Origin: Streptococcus toyakuensis
GTDB lineage: Bacteria > Bacillota > Bacilli > Lactobacillales > Streptococcaceae
Assembly: GCF_024346585.1 (NCBI RefSeq)
Contig: NZ_AP024523.1
Location: 567,001-631,000 of the forward strand
DNA length: 64,000 bases
Direction: 5' to 3'
Positions 51,912-61,096 of this stretch are shown here, piece by piece. The notes under the pieces are model-generated. The model was not told where the DNA came from. It did not search any database and worked only from the letters and a program-made list of their open reading frames with translations. Within the stretch, counting starts at the first letter, position 1. Each line of letters begins with the position of its first letter. The translations under genes were made by a program, and so were the position numbers.

Positions 51912-54248
51912 ATGGATAAAAATAAGATTATGGGATTAACCCAAATAGAAGTCGAGGAAAGACAGGCTAAGGGCTTGGTCAATGATTTTACTGCTTCGGC
52001 CAGTACCAGCACTTGGCAAATCGTTAAACGAAATGTCTTTACCCTTTTTAACGCTTTGAACTTTGCCATTGCTTTGGCCCTTGCCTTTGTGCAAGCTTGG
52101 AGCAATCTGGTCTTCTTTGCCGTTATCTGCTTTAACGCTTTTTCTGGAATTGTGACCGAGCTGCGGGCTAAACACATGGTGGACAAGCTCAATCTCATGA
52201 CCAAGGAAAAGGTTAAAACCATTCGTGATGGCCAAGAAGTAGCTCTGAATCCTGAAGAATTGGTGTTAGGAGATGTCATTCGTTTGTCTGCAGGAGAGCA
52301 GATTCCTAGTGATGCCTTGGTTTTGGAAGGCTTTACGGAGGTTAATGAAGCCATGCTAACGGGAGAAAGTGATTTGGTGCAAAAGGAAGTGGATGCCTTG
52401 CTCTTGTCAGGAAGTTTCTTGGCTAGTGGGGCAGTTTTGGCTCAAGTTCACCATGTTGGGGCTGATAACTATGCTGCCAAACTCATGCTGGAAGCCAAGA
52501 CCGTTAAACCAATCAACTCTCGTATCATGAAATCGCTGGACAAGTTAGCAGGTTTTACTGGAAAGATTATCATTCCTTTTGGTCTGGCTCTCTTGCTAGA
52601 AGCCTTGATGTTAAAAGGCTTGCCTCTTAAGTCGTCCGTTGTAAACTCGTCTACAGCCCTTTTGGGGATGTTACCTAAGGGAATTGCCCTTTTGACCATT
52701 ACTTCGCTCTTGACTGCAGTTATCAAGCTAGGTTTGAAAAAGGTTTTGGTGCAGGAGATGTACTCTGTTGAAACCTTGGCGCGTGTGGATATGCTCTGTT
52801 TGGACAAGACGGGCACCATCACCCAAGGAAAGATGCAGGTAGAGGCTGTTCTTCCGTTGACGGAAACTTATGGTGACGAGGCTATTGCTAGCATCCTGAC
52901 AAGCTATATGGCCCATAGTGAGGATAAGAATCCAACAGCTCAAGCCATTCGCCAGCGTTTCCAAGGTCAGGTAGCCTATCCTATGCTTTCCAATCTTCCC
53001 TTCTCTAGCGACCGCAAGTGGGGAGCCATAGAGTTAGAAGGTTTGGGGACAGTTTTTTTAGGGGCGCCTGAGATGTTGCTGGCTTCTGAGGTCCCAGAAG
53101 CCAGAGAGGCTCTAGAGAGAGGATCACGTGTCTTGGTCTTGGCACTCAGTCAGGAGAAATTAGACCATCACAAGCCACAGAAACCATCTGATATTCAGGC
53201 TCTGGCCCTGCTGGAAATCTTGGATCCGATTCGAGAGGGAGCAGCAGAGACGTTGGACTATCTCCGTTCTCAGGAAGTGGGTCTCAAGATCATCTCTGGT
53301 GACAATCCAGTTACAGTGTCCAGTATTGCCCAGAAGGCTGGTTTTGCGGACTATCATAGCTATGTAGATTGCTCGAAAATCACGGATGAGGAATTGATTA
53401 CTATGGCTGAGGAGACAGCTATTTTCGGACGTGTTTCCCCTCATCAAAAGAAACTCATTATCCAAACACTGAAAAAAGCGGGGCATACAACAGCTATGAC
53501 AGGAGACGGAGTCAATGATATTCTCGCCCTTCGTGAGGCGGATTGTTCTATCGTGATGGCGGAAGGGGATCCGGCGACGCGTCAGATTGCCAATCTGGTT
53601 CTCTTGAACTCTGACTTCAATGATGTTCCTGAGATTCTCTTTGAAGGTCGTCGTGTGGTGAATAACATTGCTCATATCGCTCCGATTTTCTTGATAAAGA
53701 CCATCTATTCCTTCTTGCTCGCAGTCATCTGTATTGCCAGTGCTTTACTAGGTCGGTCAGAATGGATTTTGATTTTCCCTTTCATTCCAATCCAGATTAC
53801 CATGATTGACCAGTTCGTGGAAGGTTTCCCACCATTCGTTCTGACTTTTGAGCGAAATATCAAACCTGTGGAGCCAAACTTCCTCAGAAAATCCATGCTT
53901 CGTGCTCTACCAAGTGCTCTCATGGTCGTCTTCAGCGTTCTCTTTGTGAAAATATTTGGAAGTAGCCAAGGCTGGTCTGAGATAGAAATCTCAACCCTCC
54001 TCTATTATCTGCTTGGGTCTATTGGTTTCTTATCCGTATTTAGAGCCTGCATGCCATTTACCCTCTGGCGTGTCCTCTTGATTGTTTGGTCAGTAGGAGG
54101 CTTCCTAGTCACAGCTCTCTTCCCAAAAATTCAAAAACTGCTTGAAATTTCAACCTTGACCGGAAAAACATTGCCTGTTTATGGGGTCATGATGGCTGTC
54201 TTTACTGTGATATTTATCTTAACCAGTCGTTACCAAGCAAAAAAATAA
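51912..54248 (+). CDS. CtpE-like P-type cation-transporting ATPase
   Basis: A 778-residue P-type ATPase with actuator motif LTGES, phosphorylation motif LDKTGTIT, hinge MTGDGVNDILALREADCSIVM (read across its two halves) and about ten membrane helices. Helix 4 reads LPKGIALLTITS in place of the PEGL of Ca/Mg pumps, as in mycobacterial CtpE-like proteins, and the N-terminal GLTQIEVEERQAKGLVNDF fits that group. Calcium or another divalent cation is likely; substrate not proven. Start 51912 is preferred over 51900 because the -10 overlaps the latter. No Shine-Dalgarno is visible. Confidence 0.85.
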   Translation: MDKNKIMGLTQIEVEERQAKGLVNDFTASASTSTWQIVKRNVFTLFNALNFAIALALAFVQAWSNLVFFAVICFNAFSGIVTELRAKHMVDKLNLMTKEKVKTIRDGQEVALNPEELVLGDVIRLSAGEQIPSDALVLEGFTEVNEAMLTGESDLVQKEVDALLLSGSFLASGAVLAQVHHVGADNYAAKLMLEAKTVKPINSRIMKSLDKLAGFTGKIIIPFGLALLLEALMLKGLPLKSSVVNSSTALLGMLPKGIALLTITSLLTAVIKLGLKKVLVQEMYSVETLARVDMLCLDKTGTITQGKMQVEAVLPLTETYGDEAIASILTSYMAHSEDKNPTAQAIRQRFQGQVAYPMLSNLPFSSDRKWGAIELEGLGTVFLGAPEMLLASEVPEAREALERGSRVLVLALSQEKLDHHKPQKPSDIQALALLEILDPIREGAAETLDYLRSQEVGLKIISGDNPVTVSSIAQKAGFADYHSYVDCSKITDEELITMAEETAIFGRVSPHQKKLIIQTLKKAGHTTAMTGDGVNDILALREADCSIVMAEGDPATRQIANLVLLNSDFNDVPEILFEGRRVVNNIAHIAPIFLIKTIYSFLLAVICIASALLGRSEWILIFPFIPIQITMIDQFVEGFPPFVLTFERNIKPVEPNFLRKSMLRALPSALMVVFSVLFVKIFGSSQGWSEIEISTLLYYLLGSIGFLSVFRACMPFTLWRVLLIVWSVGGFLVTALFPKIQKLLEISTLTGKTLPVYGVMMAVFTVIFILTSRYQAKK

Positions 54249-54255
54249 AGAAAGG

Positions 54256-54284
54256 CTGCAATCTGTGGATTGCGGTTTTTTTAG
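54256..54284 (+). terminator. Terminator after the P-type ATPase gene
   Basis: TGCAATC, TGTG, GATTGC, then GGTTTTTTT. Confidence 0.75.
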
Positions 54285-54349
54285 GTACAAGATTGCCAGC
54301 TGAAATATGGTATAATAAGAGGTAATAGAGTTTTGGAAAGTGAGAGAAG

Positions 54350-55027
54350 ATGATTTCAAAGAGATTGGAATTAGTGGCGTCCTTTGTGCCACAGGGTGCC
54401 ATTTTACTCGACGTGGGAAGTGACCATGCTTATCTGCCTATCGAGTTAGTCGAAAGAGGACAAATCGAAAGTGCCATTGCAGGCGAGGTGGTGGAAGGTC
54501 CCTATCAGTCTGCAGTCAAAAATGTTGAGGCGCACGGTCTAAAGGAGAAAATCCAAGTCCGTTTAGCCAATGGTCTGGCAGCTTTTGAAGAGGCAGACAA
54601 AGTGTCTGCCATTACCATTGCTGGTATGGGAGGCCGTTTGATTGCTAGGATTTTAGAAGAAGGCTTGGACAAGTTAGCCAATGTAGAGCGTTTGATCCTC
54701 CAGCCCAATAACCGTGAAGACGACTTGCGTATCTGGTTGCAAGACCATGGTTTCCAGATTGTAGCAGAAAGTATCATAGAAGAGTCTGGGAAATTCTATG
54801 AGATTTTGGTGGTGGAAGCAGGGGAAATGAAGTTAGCAGCTAGTGATGTTCGCTTTGGTCCCTTCTTGTCCAAAGAAGTCAGCCCAGTATTTGTCCAAAA
54901 ATGGCAAAAAGAAGCTGAGAAGCTAGAGTTTGCCCTCGGACAAATTCCAGAAAAAAATCTGGAGGAACGTCAAGTTCTAGTAGATAAAATTCAAGCCATC
55001 AAGGAGGTGCTCCATGCTAGCAAGTGA
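54350..55027 (+). CDS. trmK: tRNA (adenine-22-N1)-methyltransferase TrmK
   Basis: A 225-residue Rossmann-type methyltransferase modifying A22 of tRNA. The SAM-binding motif is [16 protein letters not shown], followed by [16 protein letters not shown] and [15 protein letters not shown]. The C-terminal third is a helical coiled coil. An extended -10 (TGG, TATAAT at 54311-54316) precedes it. It overlaps the next gene by 14 bases; the trmK-nif3 pair is widely conserved in Firmicutes. Confidence 0.94.
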   Translation: MISKRLELVASFVPQGAILLDVGSDHAYLPIELVERGQIESAIAGEVVEGPYQSAVKNVEAHGLKEKIQVRLANGLAAFEEADKVSAITIAGMGGRLIARILEEGLDKLANVERLILQPNNREDDLRIWLQDHGFQIVAESIIEESGKFYEILVVEAGEMKLAASDVRFGPFLSKEVSPVFVQKWQKEAEKLEFALGQIPEKNLEERQVLVDKIQAIKEVLHASK

Positions 55028-55811
55028 AGTAATTAACGCGTATGAAGCCTTTTGCCCTCAGGAATTTTCCATGGAGGGAGACAGTCGTGGTCTGCAAATT
55101 GGCACTTTAGACAAGGATATCCAAAGGGTCATGGTGGCTCTGGATATTCGTGAAGAAACGGTGGCTGAAGCTATTGAAAAGGGTGTGGATTTGGTTATCG
55201 TTAAACACGCACCGATTTTCCGTCCGATTAAGGACTTGGTATCTAGTCGTCCGCAAAATCAGATTTACATCGACCTCATCAAGCATGACATTGCAGTTTA
55301 TGTTAGCCATACCAATATTGACATCGTTGAAAATGGCCTCAATGATTGGTTCTGTCAGATGCTAGGTATCGAGGAAACGACTTATCTGCAGGAAACTGGC
55401 CCTGAACGTGGGATTGGACGTATTGGAAATATTCAGCCTCAGACATTTGGGGAATTGGCCCAGAATGTCAAGCAAGTCTTTGGTCTAGATAGTCTTCGAA
55501 TGGTGCATTATCAAGAGAGCGATTTGCAGACGACTATTTCAAGAGTGGCCATCTGTGGTGGCAGTGGGCAGTCATTCTATAAGGATGCTTTGGCAAAGGG
55601 GGCAGATGTCTATATTACTGGCGATATCTACTACCATACTGCTCAGGATATGCTGTCTGATGGCTTGCTAGCATTGGACCCAGGCCACTATATCGAAGTG
55701 CTTTTTGTAGAAAAAATCGCAGCACTCCTTAGTCAATGGAAGGAAGAGAAGGGCTGGACTATTGAGATTGTCCCCAGCCAAGCATCGACCAATCCTTTCC
55801 ATCATATCTAG
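55014..55811 (+). CDS. NIF3/YqfO-family metal-binding protein
   Basis: A 265-residue NIF3-like protein with the dinuclear-metal motifs [18 protein letters not shown] and the C-terminal [25 protein letters not shown] within trmK gives a strong ribosome-binding site. Annotated in many genomes as GTP cyclohydrolase type 1 Nif3-like, but the biochemical role is unresolved; co-occurrence with trmK hints at tRNA or cofactor metabolism. Standard length for the short form without the inserted CutA-like domain. Confidence 0.9.
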   Translation: MLASEVINAYEAFCPQEFSMEGDSRGLQIGTLDKDIQRVMVALDIREETVAEAIEKGVDLVIVKHAPIFRPIKDLVSSRPQNQIYIDLIKHDIAVYVSHTNIDIVENGLNDWFCQMLGIEETTYLQETGPERGIGRIGNIQPQTFGELAQNVKQVFGLDSLRMVHYQESDLQTTISRVAICGGSGQSFYKDALAKGADVYITGDIYYHTAQDMLSDGLLALDPGHYIEVLFVEKIAALLSQWKEEKGWTIEIVPSQASTNPFHHI

Positions 55812-55827
55812 TTAGAAAGTGAAAACA

Positions 55828-56931
55828 ATGAAAAAAGTTGCCATTATCGGAGCAGGAATTGTGGGAGCAACAGCTACCTACTACCTCTCGAAAGAAAGTG
55901 AACTAGAGGTGACAGTCTTTGACCACGGACAAGGTCAAGCTACCAAGGCCGCAGCAGGAATTATCAGCCCTTGGTTTTCAAAACGACGTAATAAAGCCTG
56001 GTACAAGATGGCGCGCTTGGGGGGTGACTTTTACGTGGATTTGTTGGCTGATTTAAAGAAGTCAGGACAAGAAATCGATTTTTACCAACGTTCGGGAGTC
56101 TTTCTCCTGAAAAAGGATGAAACTAAGTTGGAAGAACTCTATCAACTAGCCTTAGAGCGCAGAGAAAAGTCTCCCTTGATAGGGCAATTAGCCATTCTGG
56201 ACCAAGCATCAGCTAATGAATTATTCCCTGGCTTGCAGGGATTTGATCGCTTGCTCTATGCTTCTGGTGGAGCGAGAGTAGATGGCCAACTTTTGGTGAC
56301 TCGTTTGCTGGAAGCCAGCCACGTCAAGCTGGTCAAAGAAAAAGTTACTTTGACATCCTTATCATCAGGTTACCAGATTGGCGAAGAGGTGTTTGATCAG
56401 GTTATTTTGGCGACGGGAGCTTGGTTGGGGCAGATATTAGAACCCTTGAGTTATGCTGTGGATGTCCGTCCTCAAAAAGGGCAACTCCGAGATTATCAGC
56501 TTGCCCAAGACATGGAAGATTACCCTGTTATCATGCCAGAAGGGGAGTGGGATTTGATTCCCTTTGCAGGTGGGAAATTGTCCTTAGGCGCTACCCATGA
56601 AAATGACATGGGATTTGATTTGACGGTAGATGAAACCTTGCTTCAACAAATGGAGGAGGCGGCCTTGCCTCATTACCCAGTTTTAGCTAAAGCGACTTCA
56701 AGAACTGAGCGTGTGGGAATCCGTGCTTATACCAGTGATTTCTCACCTTTCTTTGGGCAGGTGCCAGGATTGGCAGGTGTCTATGCTGCTAGTGGACTAG
56801 GTTCATCAGGCCTCACAACTGGTCCTATCATTGGTTACCATCTAGCTCAACTGATCCAAGGCAAGGAGATGACCTTGGACCCTCTAAACTATCCAATTGA
56901 AAACTATGTCAAACGAGTAAAAAGCGAATAA
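55828..56931 (+). CDS. FAD-dependent oxidoreductase (DadA/glycine-oxidase family)
   Basis: A 367-residue flavoprotein with the dinucleotide-binding motif VAIIGAGIVGATATYYLS at its N-terminus and the C-terminal ERVGIRAYTSDFSPFFG and GVYAASGLGSSGLTTGP. The family oxidises amines and amino acids; substrate unknown. An in-frame GTG at 55819 precedes the ATG at 55828 by three codons; the ATG begins the conserved part. Its TAA stop lies in the first bases of a BOX element. Confidence 0.88.
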   Translation: MKKVAIIGAGIVGATATYYLSKESELEVTVFDHGQGQATKAAAGIISPWFSKRRNKAWYKMARLGGDFYVDLLADLKKSGQEIDFYQRSGVFLLKKDETKLEELYQLALERREKSPLIGQLAILDQASANELFPGLQGFDRLLYASGGARVDGQLLVTRLLEASHVKLVKEKVTLTSLSSGYQIGEEVFDQVILATGAWLGQILEPLSYAVDVRPQKGQLRDYQLAQDMEDYPVIMPEGEWDLIPFAGGKLSLGATHENDMGFDLTVDETLLQQMEEAALPHYPVLAKATSRTERVGIRAYTSDFSPFFGQVPGLAGVYAASGLGSSGLTTGPIIGYHLAQLIQGKEMTLDPLNYPIENYVKRVKSE

Positions 56932-57070
56932 TACTCAATGAAAATCAAAGAACAAACTAGGAAACTAGCCGCGGGCTGCTCAAATCACTGCTTTGAGGTT
57001 ATGGATAGAACTGACGAAGTCAGTAACAAGGCGACGTTGACGTGGTTTGAAGAGATTTTCGAAGAGTATA
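56930..57070 (+). repeat. BOX element (boxA-boxB-boxC)
   Basis: A complete BOX: boxA (TACTCAATGAAAATCAAAG), boxB (GATAGAACTGACGAAGTCAG), boxC (GACGTGGTTTGAAGAGATTT to GAAGAGTA). It fills the gap between the FAD oxidoreductase and galE and supplies the stop codon of the former. Confidence 0.93.
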
Positions 57071-57173
57071 AGCATTTTACTGAAATTTTAGCCTTCCCTC
57101 TAGGATGGCAAATGACATTCCCTATCAAAAATGGTAAAATAAGAAAAAATAATCCGAGAATCGAGGAAAAAAG

Positions 57174-58193
57174 ATGCAAGAAAAGATTTTGGTAACGGGT
57201 GGAGCAGGTTTTATCGGAACCCACACAGTTATTGAGTTAATCCAAGCAGGTCATCAAGTTGTTGTGGTGGATAACCTTGTTAATAGTAATAGAAAAAGTT
57301 TAGAAGTTGTTGAGAGAATTACAGGAGTTGAAGTGCCTTTCTATGAGGCAGATATTCGTGATACAGATACCCTCAGAGATATTTTCAAGCAAGAAGAACC
57401 AACAGGGGTCATTCACTTTGCTGGTTTGAAGGCTGTTGGCGAATCAACACGTATCCCTCTTGCCTACTATGACAATAATATCGCTGGAACTGTTAGTCTT
57501 TTGAAGGTCATGGAAGAAAACAACTGTAAAAACATCATTTTCAGTTCTTCTGCGACAGTTTATGGAGATCCTCATACAGTGCCAATCTTGGAAGATTTCC
57601 CACTTTCAGTGACCAATCCATATGGCCGCACCAAGCTTATGCTAGAGGAAATTTTGACGGATATTTACAAAGCAGACTCAGAATGGAATGTGGTCTTGCT
57701 TCGTTACTTTAACCCAATCGGAGCGCATGAGAGTGGTGATTTGGGAGAAAATCCAAACGGTATTCCAAACAATCTCTTGCCATATGTGACGCAAGTAGCC
57801 GTTGGAAAATTAGAGCAAGTGCAAGTGTTTGGAGACGATTACGATACGGAAGACGGAACTGGTGTTCGCGATTATATCCACGTTGTCGACTTGGCTAAAG
57901 GTCACGTTGCAGCTCTGAAAAAAATCCAAAAAGGTTCAGGTTTAAACGTTTATAACCTTGGAACAGGTAAAGGTTATTCTGTTCTTGAAATTATCCAAAA
58001 CATGGAAAAAGCAGTAGGACGTCCAATTCCTTACCGCATCGTAGAACGCCGTCCAGGAGATATCGCAGCCTGCTATTCAGATCCTGCAAAAGCCAAAGCA
58101 GAACTGGGCTGGGAAGCAGAACTCGGCATCACCCAAATGTGTGAAGACGCATGGCGTTGGCAAAGTAAGCATCCAAATGGATTTGAAGACTAA
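57174..58193 (+). CDS. galE: UDP-glucose 4-epimerase
   Basis: A 339-residue SDR enzyme interconverting UDP-glucose and UDP-galactose (possibly the N-acetyl forms). It has the NAD motif VTGGAGFIGTHTVIEL, the serine-tyrosine-lysine site FSSSATVYGDPH with NPYGRTKLMLE, and YNLGTGKGYSVLE. An extended -10 (TGG, TAAAAT at 57135-57140) lies upstream, between the BOX and the gene. It supplies UDP-sugars to wall and capsule synthesis; the glycosyltransferase gene follows at once. Confidence 0.95.
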   Translation: MQEKILVTGGAGFIGTHTVIELIQAGHQVVVVDNLVNSNRKSLEVVERITGVEVPFYEADIRDTDTLRDIFKQEEPTGVIHFAGLKAVGESTRIPLAYYDNNIAGTVSLLKVMEENNCKNIIFSSSATVYGDPHTVPILEDFPLSVTNPYGRTKLMLEEILTDIYKADSEWNVVLLRYFNPIGAHESGDLGENPNGIPNNLLPYVTQVAVGKLEQVQVFGDDYDTEDGTGVRDYIHVVDLAKGHVAALKKIQKGSGLNVYNLGTGKGYSVLEIIQNMEKAVGRPIPYRIVERRPGDIAACYSDPAKAKAELGWEAELGITQMCEDAWRWQSKHPNGFED

Positions 58194-58194
58194 G

Positions 58195-59160
58195 ATGGTG
58201 ATGTCAATCATTGTCCCCTGTTTAAACGAAGAGGAAGTACTTCCTCTTTTTTATCAGGCTTTGGAAGCTTTACTTCCAGATTTGGAAACAGAAATCGAGT
58301 ATGTCTTTGTCGACGATGGATCAAGTGATGGGACCTTGGAACTCTTAAAGACCTATCGGGAGCAAAATCCGGCAGTTCATTATATTTCTTTCTCGCGAAA
58401 TTTTGGCAAAGAAGCTGCTCTATATGCAGGCTTGCAATATGCGACAGGAGACCTAGTGGTGGTGATGGATGCAGATCTCCAGGATCCTCCTAGTATGTTG
58501 CTAGAGATGAAAACCTTACTAGACCAAAATGCAGATTTAGACTGTGTGGGAACACGGAGAACTAGTCGGGAGGGAGAACCCTTCTTTCGCAGTTTTTGTG
58601 CTAATCTCTTTTATCGCCTTATGCAAAAAATTAGTCCAGTAGCCTTGCCGTCAGGTGTCCGTGATTTTCGCATGATGAGAAGATCCGTAGTGGATGCCAT
58701 TTTAAGCTTGACTGAGTCCAATCGTTTTTCAAAGGGGCTCTTTGCCTGGGTCGGTTTTAAAACCCACTATCTGGACTATCCAAATGTCGAAAGGAAGGCT
58801 GGTAAGACCAGTTGGAGTTTTAGGCAACTTTTTTTCTACTCCATTGAAGGGATTGTTAATTTTTCAGATTTTCCCTTGATTATCGCCTTTGTGGCAGGTC
58901 TACTATCTTGTTTTATTTCTCTGCTTATGACCTTTTTTGTTGTGGTTCGGACCCTCATTTTGGGCAATCCGACATCAGGTTGGACCTCTTTGATGGCAGT
59001 CATTCTCTTTCTTGGGGGCATTCAACTCTTGACCATTGGGATTCTCGGCAAGTACATCAGTAAGATTTATCTAGAGACTAAAAAAAGACCACTTTATCTC
59101 GTCAAAGAAAAAAGTGACCTTCCTGATTTTACAGAAAAAAATAAAGAGAAAAGACTATAA
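58195..59160 (+). CDS. GtrB/CsbB-type polyprenyl-phosphate glycosyltransferase
   Basis: A 321-residue family 2 glycosyltransferase: MSIIVPCLNEEEVLPLFYQ, the nucleotide-binding FVDDGSSDGTLELL, the metal-binding VVMDADLQDPP and two C-terminal membrane helices (about 230-255, 263-290). Such enzymes load a sugar onto undecaprenyl phosphate for transfer outside. It begins one base after the galE stop; the longer frame overlaps galE and lacks a ribosome-binding site. No flippase or acceptor transferase (GtrA/GtrC type) is adjacent. Confidence 0.9.
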   Translation: MVMSIIVPCLNEEEVLPLFYQALEALLPDLETEIEYVFVDDGSSDGTLELLKTYREQNPAVHYISFSRNFGKEAALYAGLQYATGDLVVVMDADLQDPPSMLLEMKTLLDQNADLDCVGTRRTSREGEPFFRSFCANLFYRLMQKISPVALPSGVRDFRMMRRSVVDAILSLTESNRFSKGLFAWVGFKTHYLDYPNVERKAGKTSWSFRQLFFYSIEGIVNFSDFPLIIAFVAGLLSCFISLLMTFFVVVRTLILGNPTSGWTSLMAVILFLGGIQLLTIGILGKYISKIYLETKKRPLYLVKEKSDLPDFTEKNKEKRL

Positions 59161-59210
59161 TTTTGCATGGAAATATGCTAAACTAGAGGGAGTGGATTAT
59201 CGCCATTGAT

Positions 59211-59417
59211 TTAGGCTTCCTGGTTTCCAATCAGGGCGCGAGTTGGGCAATTTTTAACAGCCTCTAAGACATCCTGACTAGGAGAAATTTCTTTTTCCAG
59301 TTGGTCAGGGTCATCGTAAAAACGCACGATTCCATTATCGTGGTAATCAAATAAATCAGAATAAGTTTGGCAAAGCCCACAGGCGATACATCGTTCAGGT
59401 ATAAGTGTGATTTTCAT
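59211..59417 (-). CDS. Small 4Fe-4S ferredoxin
   Basis: A 68-residue ferredoxin with CIACGLCQ (C-x2-C-x2-C) and a fourth cysteine in NCPTRAL, giving one [4Fe-4S] cluster. The frame extends to 59540, but the ATG at 59417 starts directly at MKITLIPERC. It is convergent with the glycosyltransferase gene and divergent from the LysM gene, 45 bases away. Electron partner unknown. Confidence 0.9.
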   Translation of the reverse strand: MKITLIPERCIACGLCQTYSDLFDYHDNGIVRFYDDPDQLEKEISPSQDVLEAVKNCPTRALIGNQEA

Positions 59418-59462
59418 ATTTATATTGTAATAAGAAAAGTAAAAAAAAACAAGGAGTAAGGT

Positions 59463-59945
59463 ATGGCAAAAGAACCGTGGCAAGAAGATATTTATGAAAA
59501 TCAAGAGGAAACAAGAACACAACGTCGTAAGAGAGAACAAGGTGGAGGAGTCGTTGCTAACCGTATCTTAACTATCTTAGCAAGTATTTTCTTTGTGATT
59601 GTAGTCGTGATGATTATTGTTCTGATCTATCTTTCATCGGGTGGGAGTAATCGCACAGCAGCCTTGAAAGATTTTCACGATTCTGATGCAAGTGTAGTAC
59701 AGATTTCATCTTCTAGTAGCTCAGAGCAGGCATCTTCTAGTTCAGAGGATAAGGAAGAATCATCTACTAGCTCAGAACATTCAACAGATCCAGAAGGGAC
59801 GACAAAAGTCTTGGCTGGAGAAGGAGAAGCAGCTATTGCAGCTCGTACTGGAATCTCCATTGCACAGTTAGAAGCCTTGAATCCTGGGCACATGGCTACA
59901 GGATCTTGGTTTGCTAATCCAGGTGATGTTGTCAAAATCAAATAG
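59463..59945 (+). CDS. LysM-domain membrane protein (SAG1386/EF1546 family)
   Basis: A 160-residue protein: charged cytoplasmic N-terminus (about 1-35), one membrane helix ([20 protein letters not shown]), a Ser/Glu-rich linker (about 75-107) and a C-terminal LysM-like domain ([37 protein letters not shown]) that should bind peptidoglycan. It resembles the SAG1386/EF1546 surface-associated family. AAGGAGTAAGG precedes the ATG. cmk follows 8 bases later, so both are co-transcribed, a conserved pairing. Confidence 0.85.
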   Translation: MAKEPWQEDIYENQEETRTQRRKREQGGGVVANRILTILASIFFVIVVVMIIVLIYLSSGGSNRTAALKDFHDSDASVVQISSSSSSEQASSSSEDKEESSTSSEHSTDPEGTTKVLAGEGEAAIAARTGISIAQLEALNPGHMATGSWFANPGDVVKIK

Positions 59946-59953
59946 GAGTTGAT

Positions 59954-60625
59954 ATGAAAACAATTCAAATTGCTATTGACGGTCCTGCTTCAAGTGGCAA
60001 GAGTACGGTCGCAAAGATTATCGCTAAGGATTTTGGTTACACCTATCTAGATACAGGTGCTATGTATCGTGCAGCGACCTATATGGCTCTGAAACACCAG
60101 TTAGGAGTGGAAGAGATTGAGGAACTTTTAGCCTTATTGGACCAGCATCCAATCAGTTTTGGGCGCTCAGAAACTGGAGAACAACTTGTCTTTGTAGGGG
60201 ATGTGGATATTACCCATCCTATCCGTGAAAATCAAGTGACCAATCACGTTTCAGCTATTGCAGCAATTCCTGAAGTACGTGAGAAACTAGTTTCTCTCCA
60301 ACAAGAGATTGCCCAGCAAGGTGGGATTGTCATGGATGGTCGCGATATTGGGACTGTTGTATTGCCACAAGCAGAACTCAAGATTTTCCTAGTAGCCTCT
60401 GTTGATGAGAGAGCAGAGCGTCGTTACAAGGAAAATATTGCCAAGGGAATTGAAACAGACCTTGAAACCTTGAAAGCGGAAATTGCTGCGCGTGACTACA
60501 AGGATAGTCATCGTGAGACTTCTCCACTTAAACAAGCAGAGGACGCTGTCTATCTTGATACAACTGGCTTGAACATTCAAGAAGTAGTTGAAAAAATCAA
60601 AGCAGAAGCTGAAAAAAGAATGTAA
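59954..60625 (+). CDS. cmk: Cytidylate kinase
   Basis: A 223-residue nucleoside monophosphate kinase phosphorylating CMP and dCMP. P-loop [10 protein letters not shown] is at the N-terminus; [31 protein letters not shown] and [16 protein letters not shown] complete the family pattern. TAGGAGTTG precedes the ATG. A terminator follows. Confidence 0.97.
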   Translation: MKTIQIAIDGPASSGKSTVAKIIAKDFGYTYLDTGAMYRAATYMALKHQLGVEEIEELLALLDQHPISFGRSETGEQLVFVGDVDITHPIRENQVTNHVSAIAAIPEVREKLVSLQQEIAQQGGIVMDGRDIGTVVLPQAELKIFLVASVDERAERRYKENIAKGIETDLETLKAEIAARDYKDSHRETSPLKQAEDAVYLDTTGLNIQEVVEKIKAEAEKRM

Positions 60626-60634
60626 ATGTAGAGA

Positions 60635-60662
60635 AGCCGATAGATTGATATCGGTTTTTTTC
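60635..60662 (+). terminator. Terminator after cmk
   Basis: AGCCGATA and TATCGGTT around six bases, followed by TTTTT. Confidence 0.85.
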
Positions 60663-60667
60663 TAAAT

Positions 60668-60696
60668 TTGTCAAAATGCTGATTTTAAGGTATAAT
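60668..60696 (+). promoter_or_regulatory. Promoter of the PhnA-type gene
   Basis: TTGTCA (60668-60673), 17-base spacer, TATAAT (60691-60696). Confidence 0.85.
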
Positions 60697-60755
60697 AGTT
60701 GCTGTTCGAGAAATTTTGATTTTCAAAGAATAGTGAATGATGATAAGGAGAAAAC

Positions 60756-61094
60756 ATGAACAACCTACCAAATTGCCCAAAATGTAACTCAGAGTATGTC
60801 TACGAAGACGGTGCCCTACTGGTTTGCCCAGAGTGTGCTCATGAGTGGAATCCTGCTGAAGTTGCAGATGTAGAAGAGGGCATTGTTGCTATCGATGCCA
60901 ACGGAAATAAATTGGCTGACGGTGATACAGTAACTCTCATCAAGGACTTAAAAGTAAAAGGTGCGCCAAAAGATTTGAAACAAGGGACGCGCGTGAAGAA
61001 TATCCGCATCGTAGAAGGCGACCACAATATCGACTGTAAAATCGATGGCTTCGGTGCCATGAAACTCAAATCAGAGTTTGTGAAGAAAATTTAA
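60756..61094 (+). CDS. PhnA/YjdM-family zinc-ribbon protein
   Basis: A 112-residue protein with an N-terminal zinc ribbon (CPKC and CPEC, residues 6-27) and the C-terminal PhnA domain ([40 protein letters not shown]). Often annotated as alkylphosphonate utilisation protein PhnA, but this type (YjdM) lacks a proven role in phosphonate use, and no phosphonate genes are nearby. AAGGAG precedes the ATG. Confidence 0.9.
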   Translation: MNNLPNCPKCNSEYVYEDGALLVCPECAHEWNPAEVADVEEGIVAIDANGNKLADGDTVTLIKDLKVKGAPKDLKQGTRVKNIRIVEGDHNIDCKIDGFGAMKLKSEFVKKI

Positions 61095-61096
61095 GC

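Noticed and set aside
30946..57070. The three BOX copies as a CRISPR array or insertion sequence
   Set aside because: They are far apart, of BOX structure and non-coding; no cas or transposase gene is present.
59418..59540. Hydrophobic N-terminal extension of the ferredoxin (possible membrane anchor)
   Set aside because: It overlaps the divergent LysM gene start; the shorter 68-residue ferredoxin is the normal size.
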